Of a stretch of DNA of 64,000 bases, positions 17,308 through 26,525 are shown one piece after another (position 1 is the first letter of the stretch; every line of letters begins with the position of its first letter). A program made the position numbers and the translations under genes. The stretch lies in contig JBFFIE010000002.1 in assembly GCA_041556555.1 (NCBI GenBank), positions 62,001-126,000 on the forward strand, written 5' to 3'. This DNA comes from SZUA-592 sp041556555 (GTDB lineage Bacteria; Pseudomonadota; Gammaproteobacteria; Eutrophobiales; Eutrophobiaceae). The notes under the pieces were generated by a model. That model was not told the DNA's origin and ran no database searches. It saw nothing but the letters and a program-made list of their open reading frames with translations.

Positions 17308-17832
17308 ATGTATCGATATTTTCCCTTGATCATGCTCCTGATGGTCGTGACGCCCGTATACCCGGAAAGTGTTTATCAGGAACCGCAGGCCTTCATCGAA
17401 GAGGCGTTTGAAAATGCACCGCCAAAGGCCAACAAGCTCTGGCTCACAGAGGACCTGAAAGCGAGTGTCAAGGACATCCTCGGTCATGACATGGGTGTTT
17501 TGCGTTTGCGGTACTGGATGAAAGCGGGCCGAACCGTCTGGATCCTCGAGGAGATCGGCAAAGAGCGACCGATCACGACGGGTTTTGTTGTTGAGAACAA
17601 TGAGATCAAAAAAGTGAAAATCCTGATCTTCCGGGAAAGCCGTGGCTGGGAAGTGCGCTACCCGTTTTTTACGGATCAATTTAGCGGGGCCAGCTTACGG
17701 GGTGAGAATCTGGAGCTGGACCGACCAATTGATGGCATATCCGGCGCCACCTTATCCGTCAGTGCCGTGACCCGGTTGGCCAGGCTGGCACTGCTGTTTC
17801 ACCAGCATGTGACGAAAGGCGGGTCAAGCTGA
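17308..17832 (+). CDS. Periplasmic FMN-binding protein (ApbE-type flavinylation target)
   Basis: A 174-residue exported protein: a signal peptide (MYRYFPLIMLLMVVTPVYP) and an FMN-binding domain whose end carries DGISGATLS, which matches the flavinylation consensus in which the final Ser/Thr receives FMN (Ser150 from this start). In Na+-NQR and RNF subunits the same motif takes a covalent flavin. No apbE is in the window. The start was set at the ATG at 17308 because 17281 is a TTG without a signal peptide. It is followed at 1 base by the PepSY protein gene, and the pair may move electrons across the periplasm. Confidence 0.85.
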   Translation: MYRYFPLIMLLMVVTPVYPESVYQEPQAFIEEAFENAPPKANKLWLTEDLKASVKDILGHDMGVLRLRYWMKAGRTVWILEEIGKERPITTGFVVENNEIKKVKILIFRESRGWEVRYPFFTDQFSGASLRGENLELDRPIDGISGATLSVSAVTRLARLALLFHQHVTKGGSS

Positions 17833-17833
17833 C

Positions 17834-18562
17834 ATGCTGCTGCGAATCCTTCACCGTTGGCACCGCAGGTTTGGTATCGTTGCGGCTTTATTTGTAGTCA
17901 TGCTGGTGGTTACCGGCCTGATGCTGAATCATACCGATGGTCTTAAACTCGACAGGAATTACATCCAGAATGATATGTTACTGGACCATTACAATATTAA
18001 TCCACGACAGGAACCCGTCACGATCCATGTCAACGGCAAATGGATCAGCCAGGTCGGTGAACGGCTTTATTTTAATGACAGGGAAATCAGGAAGAATGTC
18101 ACAGAGCTGATTGGTGCCTTGACCAACGGCCAGGAGTTAATCATCGCCTTCGATGAAGAGTTACTGGTCGTCAATGATGAAGGAATCGTGATTGAAAGCC
18201 TGAGGGGTGTCCAGGGAGTACCGGCCGGCATGCGCGCTATTGGCAAGACTATTAACGGTAATATTGTGGTTAATGCGGCCCATGGTGATTACATTGTTAA
18301 TCTCGATAGCACGGAATGGCATGAACAAGAGGACAGACTTGAAGCCGATTGGTCAGAGCAGGTCCCGCTGCCGGGCGAGCTCAGGGATGTCCTCTTGAAA
18401 AAATACCGGGGCCAGGGGTTGACCCTGGAAAGGGTGTTACTTGATCTGCACAGTGGCCGTATGTTCGGAACATTCGGTGTTTATATAGTCGATGCTGCCG
18501 CTTTACTCTTTTTAATCCTGGCTTTCACGGGTGTATGGATGTGGATGAGCCGGCTCAAATAA
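17834..18562 (+). CDS. PepSY-associated membrane protein
   Basis: A 242-residue PepSY transmembrane family protein: an N-terminal membrane helix in HRWHRRFGIVAALFVVMLVV, a PepSY-like periplasmic middle, and a C-terminal helix in VYIVDAAALLFLILAFTGVW. Histidine and arginine residues near the first helix could ligate heme or bind quinone, as proposed for related PepSY proteins that act as flavin/electron partners. Gene order with the FMN-binding protein and an Fe(III) importer suggests a ferric reductase role, which is inferred and untested. Confidence 0.8.
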   Translation: MLLRILHRWHRRFGIVAALFVVMLVVTGLMLNHTDGLKLDRNYIQNDMLLDHYNINPRQEPVTIHVNGKWISQVGERLYFNDREIRKNVTELIGALTNGQELIIAFDEELLVVNDEGIVIESLRGVQGVPAGMRAIGKTINGNIVVNAAHGDYIVNLDSTEWHEQEDRLEADWSEQVPLPGELRDVLLKKYRGQGLTLERVLLDLHSGRMFGTFGVYIVDAAALLFLILAFTGVWMWMSRLK

Positions 18563-18594
18563 CAGAACCCGTCACAGTATGACTTGAGGTGAAT

Positions 18595-19644
18595 ATGAAG
18601 TTGATGAAATCAAAAACAGCGGAGCTCTTATTTTCGGGCCTGATGATAATTCTGGTAGGCATTACTTTTTCTGTTACGGCTGATGAGTCTGATAAGGTCA
18701 TTAATATTTACTCCGAGAGAAAAGAAGAGCTGATAAAGCCCTTGCTGGATCGCTTTTCTGAAACTACCGGTATTAAGGTGAATATGATCACTGCCAAGGG
18801 AGATGCCCTGATCAAGCGGCTTGAGATTGAAGGTAAGAACAGTCCAGCGGATATTCTGTTGACGACGGACGTGGCAAGACTCTACCGGGCCAAGTCACTG
18901 GGACTGTTACAGCCGATTGAGTCGGACCTTATAAAGGCCACAGTACCTGCAAATTTCCGTGACACCGAAAGCACCTGGTTTGGGTTGTCACTGCGTGCGA
19001 GGGTCATCGTCTATGCGCGCAATCGTGTCGACCCCGAAGACCTGAGTTCTTACGAGGCACTGGCTGATCCGGAATGGAAAGGCCGGGTGTGTGTCCGCTC
19101 GTCCTCCAATGCCTATAATCAGTCGCTGGTTTCCAGCATGATCGTTCATAATGGTCTTGAAGTAACCGAAGACTGGGCAAAGGGACTGGTCGATAATTTT
19201 GCCCGCCGGCCCAAAGGTGGGGACCGCGACCAGATCAAGGCCGTAGCCGTGGGTGAATGTGATGTGGCATTGGTAAATACTTACTACCTGGGTGGCATGC
19301 TACATTCGGACATCAAGGCAGAGAAAGCTGCCGCAGAGAAAGTTGGTTTGTTCTGGCCTAACCAGTCCGGCCGTGGTGCTCATTTTAATGTCAGCGGTAT
19401 TGGCGTAACCCGTTCGGCTGTGCATGTGGATGCTGCCACCCGCCTGATTGAGTTTCTATTGAATGATGAATCCCAGGCCTGGTATGCCGAGGCCAATTAT
19501 GAGTATCCGGTCAAACCAGGCATCCCGGCCAGCGCTACGCTGCAAGCCTGGGGTGATTATAAAGCTGATCCGATCAAACTCGACCAGTTGGGACAGCACA
19601 ATGCCGAGGCCGTGAGGCTCATGGACCGTGCCGGCTGGAAATAG
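18595..19644 (+). CDS. fbpA: Fe(III) ABC transporter periplasmic binding protein
   Basis: A 349-residue binding protein of the FbpA/FutA iron family. It has a signal peptide, and the domain pattern of the class (NIYSERKEELIKPLLDRF start, then PADILLTTDVARLYRAK). A tyrosine pair in VNTYYLGGML is the expected ferric iron ligand site. The ATG at 18595 has GAGGTG ahead of it and was preferred to the GTG at 18589. It is the first gene of the fbpABC unit, and delivers iron to the permease pair. Confidence 0.92.
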   Translation: MKLMKSKTAELLFSGLMIILVGITFSVTADESDKVINIYSERKEELIKPLLDRFSETTGIKVNMITAKGDALIKRLEIEGKNSPADILLTTDVARLYRAKSLGLLQPIESDLIKATVPANFRDTESTWFGLSLRARVIVYARNRVDPEDLSSYEALADPEWKGRVCVRSSSNAYNQSLVSSMIVHNGLEVTEDWAKGLVDNFARRPKGGDRDQIKAVAVGECDVALVNTYYLGGMLHSDIKAEKAAAEKVGLFWPNQSGRGAHFNVSGIGVTRSAVHVDAATRLIEFLLNDESQAWYAEANYEYPVKPGIPASATLQAWGDYKADPIKLDQLGQHNAEAVRLMDRAGWK

Positions 19645-19659
19645 CTGATGCCAGGGTAG

Positions 19660-21345
19660 ATGTCTACAACCGCCTCTGCAATGACGACCAGCCAGCGACA
19701 CTTGCCGGGCCGGTCGCCAAGTGCAACAGTTTTGTTTGTGCTGGCATCATTGATCTCGCTGCCACTGCTGGTCATTGTCTTTTCCGTCTTCAATCCGGCT
19801 CCCGAAATCTGGAGGCATTTGCTGGATACCGTACTTTCCGAGTACATCCTGAATTCAATTAAACTGATGCTGGGTGTAGGTCTGCTAAGCCTGATACTGG
19901 GCATTGTACCGGCCTGGCTCACGACCATGTTCCGGTTTCCGTTCAGCAAACAACTTGAATGGGCGTTGTTATTGCCACTGGCCATGCCGGCCTACATCAT
20001 TGCCTATACCTACACCGGTGCCCTGGATGCCTCCGGGCCGATACAAACACTGATTCGGGATCTGACCGGGTGGGGATTCCGGGATTACTGGTTTCCTGAA
20101 ATCCGGTCCATGGGCGGGGCGATCACCATGCTGGCGTTTGTCCTGTATCCTTATATATATCTGATCACCCGCGCAGCATTTATTAATCAATCGGTTTGTT
20201 CACTGGAGGCTGCACGCACACTTGGTTGCGGGCCCTGGAAAGTATTTTTCAGAATAGCCCTGCCACTGGCTCGCCCCGGTATTATCGTCGGGCTCAGTCT
20301 GGTATTGATGGAAACTCTGGCTGACTACGGCACCGTTCAGTATTTCGGAATCTCGGCATTTACCACTGGTATCTTTCGGACCTGGTTTGGTCTGGGAAAC
20401 AGTGCCGCCGCGGCGCAGTTGTCGGCATTGCTGATGGTATTTGTGGCGGTGCTGGTCTATGTTGAGTACTGGTCACGCCAAAAGCAACGTTATCATCACA
20501 TCTCGACACGTTTCAGTAGTCTGGTGCAGAAGCCAATACATGGATACCAGGCCGTGATCGCCACAATCGTATGTAGCCTGCCCGTGATTGCCGGGTTCAT
20601 AATCCCGGTTTGCTTCCAGGTGAACTGGGCATTGCTGACCTATGTTGATGTCATTGATTCGGCCTTTCTTACCCTGATTTGGCACAGCGTTCTGCTTGCG
20701 GGGCTGGCCGCAGTAATTGCCACTGCGCTGTCATTGTTCATGGCCTACGGCAAGCGACAGACCGCTTCCACATTTACCCGCCTGGCCGTCAATATGTCAG
20801 GCATGGGTTACGCCATCCCGGGCACTGTCATCGCCGTCGGGGTAATGTTGCCTCTGGCCTGGGTGGACAAGATGGTAGACAGCTATTTCCGGTCCCACTT
20901 TGATGTCAGCACGGGACTGATACTGAGTGGGACCCTGTTTGCCCTGTTGTTTGCCTACACGGTGCGTTTTCTTGCCGTGTCATTGAAGACAGTGGATGCC
21001 GGGCTGACGAAGATCAAACCATCCATGGAAGAGGCCGGGCGCAGTCTGGGCTTGGGCGAGTTTCGCCTGCTCAGGCAAGTTCATATTCCGATGATGCGCG
21101 GAAGTTTACTGGCCGCATTTCTCCTGGTATTTGTTGATGTCCTCAAGGAACTTCCGGCAACACTCATACTGCGACCTTTCAATTTTAATACCCTGGCCAT
21201 CCGGGCCTATGAGTTGGCCAACGAGGAGCGCCTTGCGGATGCTGCCTGTCCCTCGCTTGCCATCGTGCTGGTCGGTATTATTCCGGTTATTTACCTGAGC
21301 CAGTCCATTTCGAAATCACGACCCGGCCATGAATTCAACGCTTGA
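19660..21345 (+). CDS. fbpB: Fe(III) ABC transporter permease
   Basis: A 561-residue permease with two fused membrane domains, giving about 12 membrane segments as usual for FbpB. Each half carries an ABC contact motif: EAARTLGCGPWKVFFRIALPLA in the first half and EEAGRSLGLGEFRLLRQVHIP in the second, both with the conserved Glu-Ala-Gly pattern that meets the ATPase. It lies 15 bases after fbpA and overlaps fbpC by 17 bases, so the three are coexpressed. Confidence 0.93.
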   Translation: MSTTASAMTTSQRHLPGRSPSATVLFVLASLISLPLLVIVFSVFNPAPEIWRHLLDTVLSEYILNSIKLMLGVGLLSLILGIVPAWLTTMFRFPFSKQLEWALLLPLAMPAYIIAYTYTGALDASGPIQTLIRDLTGWGFRDYWFPEIRSMGGAITMLAFVLYPYIYLITRAAFINQSVCSLEAARTLGCGPWKVFFRIALPLARPGIIVGLSLVLMETLADYGTVQYFGISAFTTGIFRTWFGLGNSAAAAQLSALLMVFVAVLVYVEYWSRQKQRYHHISTRFSSLVQKPIHGYQAVIATIVCSLPVIAGFIIPVCFQVNWALLTYVDVIDSAFLTLIWHSVLLAGLAAVIATALSLFMAYGKRQTASTFTRLAVNMSGMGYAIPGTVIAVGVMLPLAWVDKMVDSYFRSHFDVSTGLILSGTLFALLFAYTVRFLAVSLKTVDAGLTKIKPSMEEAGRSLGLGEFRLLRQVHIPMMRGSLLAAFLLVFVDVLKELPATLILRPFNFNTLAIRAYELANEERLADAACPSLAIVLVGIIPVIYLSQSISKSRPGHEFNA

Positions 21346-22378
21346 ATTAAAAAACGTCTCGGTTGCGATTGAAGGGCGCACGATCCTTGATTCTATTTCC
21401 TTTGATCTGACCGAGGGGGATATCGGCTGTTTGCTGGGTCCCAGCGGTTGTGGCAAGACCACGTTACTGCGGACCATTGCCGGATTTGAGCAGCCGTTTG
21501 AGGGAGAAGTCTGGATCAGCGGCATCAGGGCCAGTGACAAACGCCACCTGGTGGCCGTTGAGCAACGTCAGGTTGGTATGGTGTTTCAGGATTTTGCCCT
21601 GTTTCCACACATGACAGTCAAGGAGAACATCGCCTTTGGTCTCACCGGGCTTTCCGGCAGGCACCGCAAGCAGCGCATCCGGGAGCTGGTCGATTTACTC
21701 AAAATGGATGATTTCCTGAATAAATACCCGCATCGTTTGTCCGGTGGTCAGCAACAGCGGGTTGCACTGGCGCGCGCCATAGCCAGCCGCCCGCGGGTCT
21801 TGTTGCTGGATGAGCCGTTCGCCAGCATGGACATAGAATTACGTGAGCACTTGGCCCGGGAGGTTCGTGAAATCCTCAAGCAGGATGGCATGACTGCCGT
21901 GCTCGTTAGCCACAACCAGCTGGAGGCCTTTGCCATGGCAGATGTGGTTGGCGTAATTAACGATGGCCGCCTGTTGCAATGGGATACTGCGTTCAATCTC
22001 TATCACCGGCCGGGCAATGCCTACATTGCTGATTTTATCGGCGAAGGGGTTTTTATCCCGGGTACGGTGATTGGGGAAAAATCAGTTGAAACGGAACTCG
22101 GGATTATTTCAGGTTCTGCACCGTTGGCGGCCTTACCGGGCAGCCCGGTGAATGTCTTGATTCGGCCTGATGATATTTTGCATGATGATGACAGCACGAT
22201 GACGGCCGTAGTACGTAAAAAGGCATTCAGGGGCGCTGAATTCCTTTATACCCTGGCACTGGATAGTGGGACGCAACTCCTGAGCCTGGTCCCGAGTCAC
22301 CATAACCATCCCGTGAATGAAGCCATCGGGATCCGTCTGGAAATCGACCACCTGGTTGTTTTCCCGCTAGAGGCCTGA
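21329..22378 (+). CDS. fbpC: Fe(III) ABC transporter ATP-binding protein
   Basis: The ATPase of the iron importer, 349 residues. Walker A is GPSGCGKTT, the signature LSGGQQQR and Walker B LLLDEPFASMD are all intact. A C-terminal TOBE-like regulatory domain follows the nucleotide-binding domain (after about residue 240), as in the FbpC/PotA class. The start overlaps the permease gene by 17 bases. It completes the fbpABC importer. Confidence 0.94.
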   Translation: MNSTLELKNVSVAIEGRTILDSISFDLTEGDIGCLLGPSGCGKTTLLRTIAGFEQPFEGEVWISGIRASDKRHLVAVEQRQVGMVFQDFALFPHMTVKENIAFGLTGLSGRHRKQRIRELVDLLKMDDFLNKYPHRLSGGQQQRVALARAIASRPRVLLLDEPFASMDIELREHLAREVREILKQDGMTAVLVSHNQLEAFAMADVVGVINDGRLLQWDTAFNLYHRPGNAYIADFIGEGVFIPGTVIGEKSVETELGIISGSAPLAALPGSPVNVLIRPDDILHDDDSTMTAVVRKKAFRGAEFLYTLALDSGTQLLSLVPSHHNHPVNEAIGIRLEIDHLVVFPLEA

Positions 22379-22452
22379 TACAAGTATTTTTCCGCCTGAA
22401 ACTAACCCTGCTAAACTTGAGACACCAATAATAAAACACAAGAGTCAGAGTC

Positions 22453-22839
22453 ATGAGCAACATCCCGGACGATCTTAAATATTCTCCCGCACATACCTGG
22501 GTGGAATTGCTGGAGGACGGACTGGTCAGGGTAGGTATAACCGACCATGCCCAGACGGAACTGGGAGATATCGTTTTTGTGGAATTACCAGAGCTTGAAA
22601 AAAGTTACAGCGCCGGCGAGGAATGCGCGGTTGTTGAATCCGTGAAGTCTGCCTCGGATATCTATTGTCCGGTTTTGGGTGAAATCGTTGATATCAATAA
22701 TGAACTTGAAGACAATCCTGAAAAGATCAATGTTGACCCCTACGGCCTTGGCTGGATATTTATAATAAAGCCGGACGATGAAGCTGATCTGGATGAACTG
22801 ATCGATGCAACAGAGTACGCGGACCTGATTGACGAATAA
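22453..22839 (+). CDS. gcvH: Glycine cleavage system H protein
   Basis: The lipoyl carrier of the glycine cleavage system, 128 residues, with the lipoyl lysine (residue 65) in VVESVKSASDIY and the usual ENPEKIN-type tail. No gcvT, gcvP or lipoylation gene lies beside it, so it is isolated here. The remaining genes may be elsewhere, or the protein may serve in lipoate handling, as some single GcvH proteins do. The tpx gene follows after 19 bases with a clear GGAGGA site. Confidence 0.95.
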   Translation: MSNIPDDLKYSPAHTWVELLEDGLVRVGITDHAQTELGDIVFVELPELEKSYSAGEECAVVESVKSASDIYCPVLGEIVDINNELEDNPEKINVDPYGLGWIFIIKPDDEADLDELIDATEYADLIDE

Positions 22840-22858
22840 GCCCGGAGGAGGAAACTAA

Positions 22859-23359
22859 ATGGCCAAAGTAACACTGCAGGGAAAAGAAATTAATACCAAT
22901 GGCGATTTGCCGGCGGTTGGTACAGATGCGCCGGATTTTGTTCTGGTTGATGGTAAGTTGAATGATGTCAGCCTGGCAGCCTATGCCGGCAAGAAGAAAC
23001 TTCTTAACATTGTTCCAAGTCTGGATACCCCGACCTGTGCGACATCGACCAAGAAATTCAACGATGCGGCCAGGGATAACACAGATGCCGTCTTTCTGGT
23101 TATTTCTGCGGATCTACCCTTTGCCATGGGCCGGTTTTGTGGTGCCGAGGGTACTGACAATGTCATTCCGCTTTCGCTGATGAGATCCCGAAACTTTGCA
23201 AAGGATTATGGTGTCTTGATTCAGGACGGCCCGCTGACCGGCATTACAGCGCGTGCCGTGGTCGTCCTGGATGAAAATAACAAGGTGCTATACACAGAAC
23301 TGGTACCGGAGATTGCAGACGAACCTGATTATCAGTCTGCACTTGCCGCACTCGGCTGA
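22859..23359 (+). CDS. tpx: Thiol peroxidase (Tpx)
   Basis: A thioredoxin-dependent atypical 2-Cys peroxiredoxin that reduces lipid and other hydroperoxides. The 166-residue protein has the peroxidatic Cys60 in PSLDTPTCATST and the resolving Cys94 in MGRFCGAEG, spacing as in E. coli Tpx. It lies just after gcvH on the same strand and before dgkA with a 15-base gap. Confidence 0.96.
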   Translation: MAKVTLQGKEINTNGDLPAVGTDAPDFVLVDGKLNDVSLAAYAGKKKLLNIVPSLDTPTCATSTKKFNDAARDNTDAVFLVISADLPFAMGRFCGAEGTDNVIPLSLMRSRNFAKDYGVLIQDGPLTGITARAVVVLDENNKVLYTELVPEIADEPDYQSALAALG

Positions 23360-23374
23360 TACATTCCAAAACCG

Positions 23375-23737
23375 ATGACAAGCCAGGGCACTAACGGCCT
23401 GAAACGGCTGATAAAGGCATTTTTTTATTCACTGCAAGGCATCAGGGCAGCGTTCAAAAATGAAGCGGCCTTTCGCCAGGAAGTGTTTCTTAGTTTTATT
23501 CTGGTGCCGCTGGGCCTGTGGCTGGGTGATAACGGTCTGGAACGGGCCGTCCTTGTTGGCAGCCTGTTCTTGGTAATGATTACTGAATTAATCAACTCCG
23601 GGATCGAGGCCGTCGTCGACCGTGTTAGTGTCGAGCATCATGAACTTTCCGGCAGGGCCAAGGATGTTGGATCCGCCGCTGTCCTGATTGCCTTGATCAA
23701 TGTAACTGTTGTCTGGATCCTGATTCTGTTTTTCTAG
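23375..23737 (+). CDS. dgkA: Diacylglycerol kinase
   Basis: A small integral-membrane kinase that returns diacylglycerol, formed during membrane oligosaccharide or lipid A modification, to phosphatidate. The 120-residue protein has three membrane helices and the family signature ITELINSGIEAVVDRVS followed by KDVGSAAV, which form the active site. It abuts the next gene (ATG one base after its stop codon), and that gene is lipid A related, which fits its job in envelope lipid recycling. Confidence 0.95.
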   Translation: MTSQGTNGLKRLIKAFFYSLQGIRAAFKNEAAFRQEVFLSFILVPLGLWLGDNGLERAVLVGSLFLVMITELINSGIEAVVDRVSVEHHELSGRAKDVGSAAVLIALINVTVVWILILFF

Positions 23738-24793
23738 ATGCCTGTGATCCCTGGTTTTATCAGGCTGGCCTTGTGTATGCTTTGCCTGTTTGCCTTTGCT
23801 GAAACAATCAAGGCTGACCCGCCGTTACCCGATGAAGCCTGGACATTTACGTTCCGGTTTGAAAATGACCTTTTTGCAGACACTGACAGGAATTACACCA
23901 ATGGCCTGAAATTCAGCTGGATATCCCCGGACCTGGAACGCTTTCGTGACAGTGGCGTGCTGCCGGCATGGGCAAAAAACTGGATCAGCAAGTTGCCTTT
24001 CAGCGGTAAAGAGGGCTTGCAAAGAAACATCACCTTTTCCGTAGGCCAGTTGATATACACACCAACCGATATCGAACGACGCGACCTGATAGTTGATGAC
24101 CGTCCCTATGCCGGCTGGCTGTATTCAGCCTTTTCGTTTCACAACAAGAGTTATCGGCACCTGGATACGATTGAGTTTCAGTTTGGTGTGGTCGGACCTT
24201 TATCCCAGGCCGAGGCGGCCCAGGACCTGATCCATGATTTGCGAAACATTCCCAAGGCCAATGGCTGGGATAACCAGTTAAAGAATGAACCTGGTCTGGT
24301 GCTGGTTTATGAGAACAAGTCCCGTGTTGTTCCGCTGAAAACCTTTGAAGGCTGGGGCTTCGATGCCATCACTCATTACGGCGGTGCGGCGGGAAATGTG
24401 TACACTTATCTTAATACCGGTCTGGAGATGCGGTTTGGCTGGAACGTGCCTACGGATTTCGGTACTTCGCTGATCAGGCCCGGCGGTGAGACCAATGCAC
24501 CCACTGATAGCAATGATCCACGCTATACCAAGGTCGGACATGGCTTCAGTCTGCATGCATTCGCCGCTACATCTGCGCGCCTGGTATTGAGAGATATTTT
24601 CCTTGACGGTAACACCTTTCGTGACAGTCACAGTGTCGACAAGGAATGGCTGGTCGCCGATTTTGTATTGGGTTTAAGTATGATTATTGATCGTTTCAAA
24701 TTCTCCTATGCCCAGGTGGTGCGAACAAAGGAATTTAAAGGTCAGGACAGTGGTCATAATTTTGGTTCAATCAGTTTATCGATTACCTATTAA
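23738..24793 (+). CDS. LpxR-like outer-membrane lipid A deacylase (DUF2219)
   Basis: A 351-residue predicted outer-membrane barrel of the LpxR/DUF2219 family, whose Salmonella member removes the 3'-acyloxyacyl chain of lipid A in a Ca2+-dependent way. It has a signal peptide, then FENDLFADTDRNYTNGLKFS, where Asn43, Asp44 and Thr54 match active-site and metal residues of the family, and a later conserved RPYAGW block. The last residues form a typical barrel end (SISLSITY). It is translationally adjacent to dgkA. Exact substrate specificity is not shown by sequence. Confidence 0.85.
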   Translation: MPVIPGFIRLALCMLCLFAFAETIKADPPLPDEAWTFTFRFENDLFADTDRNYTNGLKFSWISPDLERFRDSGVLPAWAKNWISKLPFSGKEGLQRNITFSVGQLIYTPTDIERRDLIVDDRPYAGWLYSAFSFHNKSYRHLDTIEFQFGVVGPLSQAEAAQDLIHDLRNIPKANGWDNQLKNEPGLVLVYENKSRVVPLKTFEGWGFDAITHYGGAAGNVYTYLNTGLEMRFGWNVPTDFGTSLIRPGGETNAPTDSNDPRYTKVGHGFSLHAFAATSARLVLRDIFLDGNTFRDSHSVDKEWLVADFVLGLSMIIDRFKFSYAQVVRTKEFKGQDSGHNFGSISLSITY

Positions 24794-24811
24794 ATAATTA
24801 CGGAGTCAATA

Positions 24812-25375
24812 ATGACAAGAACAAGTGTGGTTTGCTTTGGAATGGTTATATTCCTTGCTGGTTGTACGTTTAACAGGCTGGCCAGCAAGGTTGAACTTCA
24901 GGAGCCCACATTCAGTTATCTTCGCCATGAAGTGACTTCTCTTAATGAAACCAAGGCGGATGTTAATTTTATAATCAATGCTTATAACCCCAACCCGGTA
25001 GGGCTGAAAAACGTTTATGTTGATTATGCCCTGTTAACAGAGGGAAGCCAGTTTTTAAAGGGGCAGGGTCTGCCGTTGAAACTGAATCCTGCCGGGGATA
25101 CGGAAATTACAGTGCCAACAGAGATCGTGTTTATTGAATTGATCAATTCACTGGGTCCGGTGGTAGAACGCATACTGAGGACCGGCGACTATTCTGTTCC
25201 GGTCACTATTAATGGTGTGATATATGGCAAGCCCACGCTTTATGATGAATTCGAAGAGGGCACTTCATTGTTATCCTTTAACTGGGAATTCAGCCGTACA
25301 GAAAACATTCCATTGCCGGAACAGCAGATTAAAAATTTTATTATGCAGATGATGTTGAAGCAGAAGATACATTGA
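24812..25375 (+). CDS. LEA type 2 (WHy-domain) lipoprotein
   Basis: A 187-residue lipoprotein with a lipobox FLAGCT, and a LEA type 2/WHy domain (about residues 25-145) recognised by the NPNPVGLKNVYVDYALLTEG segment. Such domains occur in desiccation-related plant proteins and in bacterial lipoproteins of unknown role. It follows the LpxR-like gene by 18 bases with a ribosome binding site (ACGGAG). Its end overlaps the convergent JAMM protease gene by 35 bases. Confidence 0.8.
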   Translation: MTRTSVVCFGMVIFLAGCTFNRLASKVELQEPTFSYLRHEVTSLNETKADVNFIINAYNPNPVGLKNVYVDYALLTEGSQFLKGQGLPLKLNPAGDTEITVPTEIVFIELINSLGPVVERILRTGDYSVPVTINGVIYGKPTLYDEFEEGTSLLSFNWEFSRTENIPLPEQQIKNFIMQMMLKQKIH

Positions 25376-25769
25376 TGGTGATCTCTTTGAAAGACTGATT
25401 TTCCAGCAAATAACATCGTATGTCTGGTACGGGACCAGCCAGAGAGATTATAAAATAATAAACATCGGGATAAGCGGCCAGGTCCCTGTCGGTTTTCGAG
25501 GGCACTGCTACACTGTCCGGATGGCTATGATAGATTCCGGCCATGACTTCTGATCTTTCCCGCATGGTTCGTATGGCATCAATCTGTTCCTGCGGAGACA
25601 TCAGAAAACGCCGTTCTTTTTCCTTATCGATATTCGTCACCGGATAGATCGAGGTCAGGGCATTATTTCTTGCGCCGAGCAGGCCGCACACCTCCACATC
25701 CGGTACAGAGACGGCGTGATCGACCATCTCCTGCCAGAGTTCAGGTGGCAGCGCGATGACTTGCCTCAT
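25341..25769 (-). CDS. JAMM (Mov34/M67) metalloprotease
   Basis: A 142-residue JAMM metalloprotease. The zinc motif is complete: HSHPDSVAVPSKTD (HxH then Ser and Asp), with an upstream Glu in VEVCGLLG. Relatives (Mec+, QbsD) trim C-terminal residues from small sulfur-carrier proteins, for example in cysteine synthesis. Its start overlaps moeB by 29 bases, so the two are coupled. No small ubiquitin-like carrier is seen here. Confidence 0.9.
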   Translation of the reverse strand: MRQVIALPPELWQEMVDHAVSVPDVEVCGLLGARNNALTSIYPVTNIDKEKERRFLMSPQEQIDAIRTMRERSEVMAGIYHSHPDSVAVPSKTDRDLAAYPDVYYFIISLAGPVPDIRCYLLENQSFKEITINVSSASTSSA

Positions 25770-26520
25770 TCAGGTCACTCTTCCCGCACTCGGGACAGTT
25801 CGGATCCTTGTTCAGCTTTGCGGTATGCCATTCCATATTCATGGCGTCCAGCAACAACAGTCTCCCTTCCAGTGTATTGCCGATGCCCATGATGAGTTTC
25901 ATGACCTCACAAGCCTGGATGCTGCCGATGATTCCCAGCAATGGCGCAATAACACCGTTAGCGGTACAGGACTGGTCTAGTTCTGATTCGCTGCCGTAGA
26001 GGCAGCGGTAACAGGGTGAATTGTCATTGGCCAAATTATAGACACTGACCTGGGCCTCGAACCGGATTGCAGCACCGGAAACCAGCGGTGTCCTGCTCCT
26101 GACACAGGCCGCATTGACGGCAAAACGGGTGCTGAAGTTATCACTGGCGTCAACGACCACATCAGCTCTGGAAACTTCTTCCAGCAATTCCTTCCCATCC
26201 AGTTTATGGTCGATGGTCGTAATGTGGACATCCGGGTTTAACACTGAGAGGTATTCACTGGCGGACTCGACCTTGAGTTTGCCTATATCCGGTGTAGTGT
26301 GAACAATCTGTCGTTGCAAGTTGGACAGATCAACCTTGTCGTAGTCCACCAGAACCAGCTGACCGATACCACCCGCTGCCAGGTAAACTGATGCTGCTGA
26401 TCCCAGTCCGCCGATCCCGATGATCATGACCTGGGCCTTCGCGAGTTTCTCCTGTCCTTCCGCATCAATTTCCGGCAGCATTATTTGCCGGCTGTAACGT
26501 AATAATTGTTCGTCATTCAT
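25741..26520 (-). CDS. moeB: MoeB/ThiF family adenylyltransferase
   Basis: An E1-like enzyme that adenylates the C-terminus of a sulfur-carrier protein such as MoaD or ThiS. The 259-residue protein has the nucleotide loop IGIGGLGSAASVYL, the DNLQRQIVH-type segment, an acidic Asp-Asn pair in DASDNFSTRF, and two zinc pairs CYRC and CPEC. Gene order prfA-prmC-moeB is common in gammaproteobacteria. Overlap with the JAMM gene suggests work on the same carrier. Confidence 0.92.
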   Translation of the reverse strand: MNDEQLLRYSRQIMLPEIDAEGQEKLAKAQVMIIGIGGLGSAASVYLAAGGIGQLVLVDYDKVDLSNLQRQIVHTTPDIGKLKVESASEYLSVLNPDVHITTIDHKLDGKELLEEVSRADVVVDASDNFSTRFAVNAACVRSRTPLVSGAAIRFEAQVSVYNLANDNSPCYRCLYGSESELDQSCTANGVIAPLLGIIGSIQACEVMKLIMGIGNTLEGRLLLLDAMNMEWHTAKLNKDPNCPECGKSDLNEASHRAAT

Positions 26521-26525
26521 GAAGA

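Noticed and set aside
16861..17679. A 272-codon open frame on the minus strand
   Set aside because: It runs antisense through the porin and FMN-binding genes and has no plausible product; a shadow frame.
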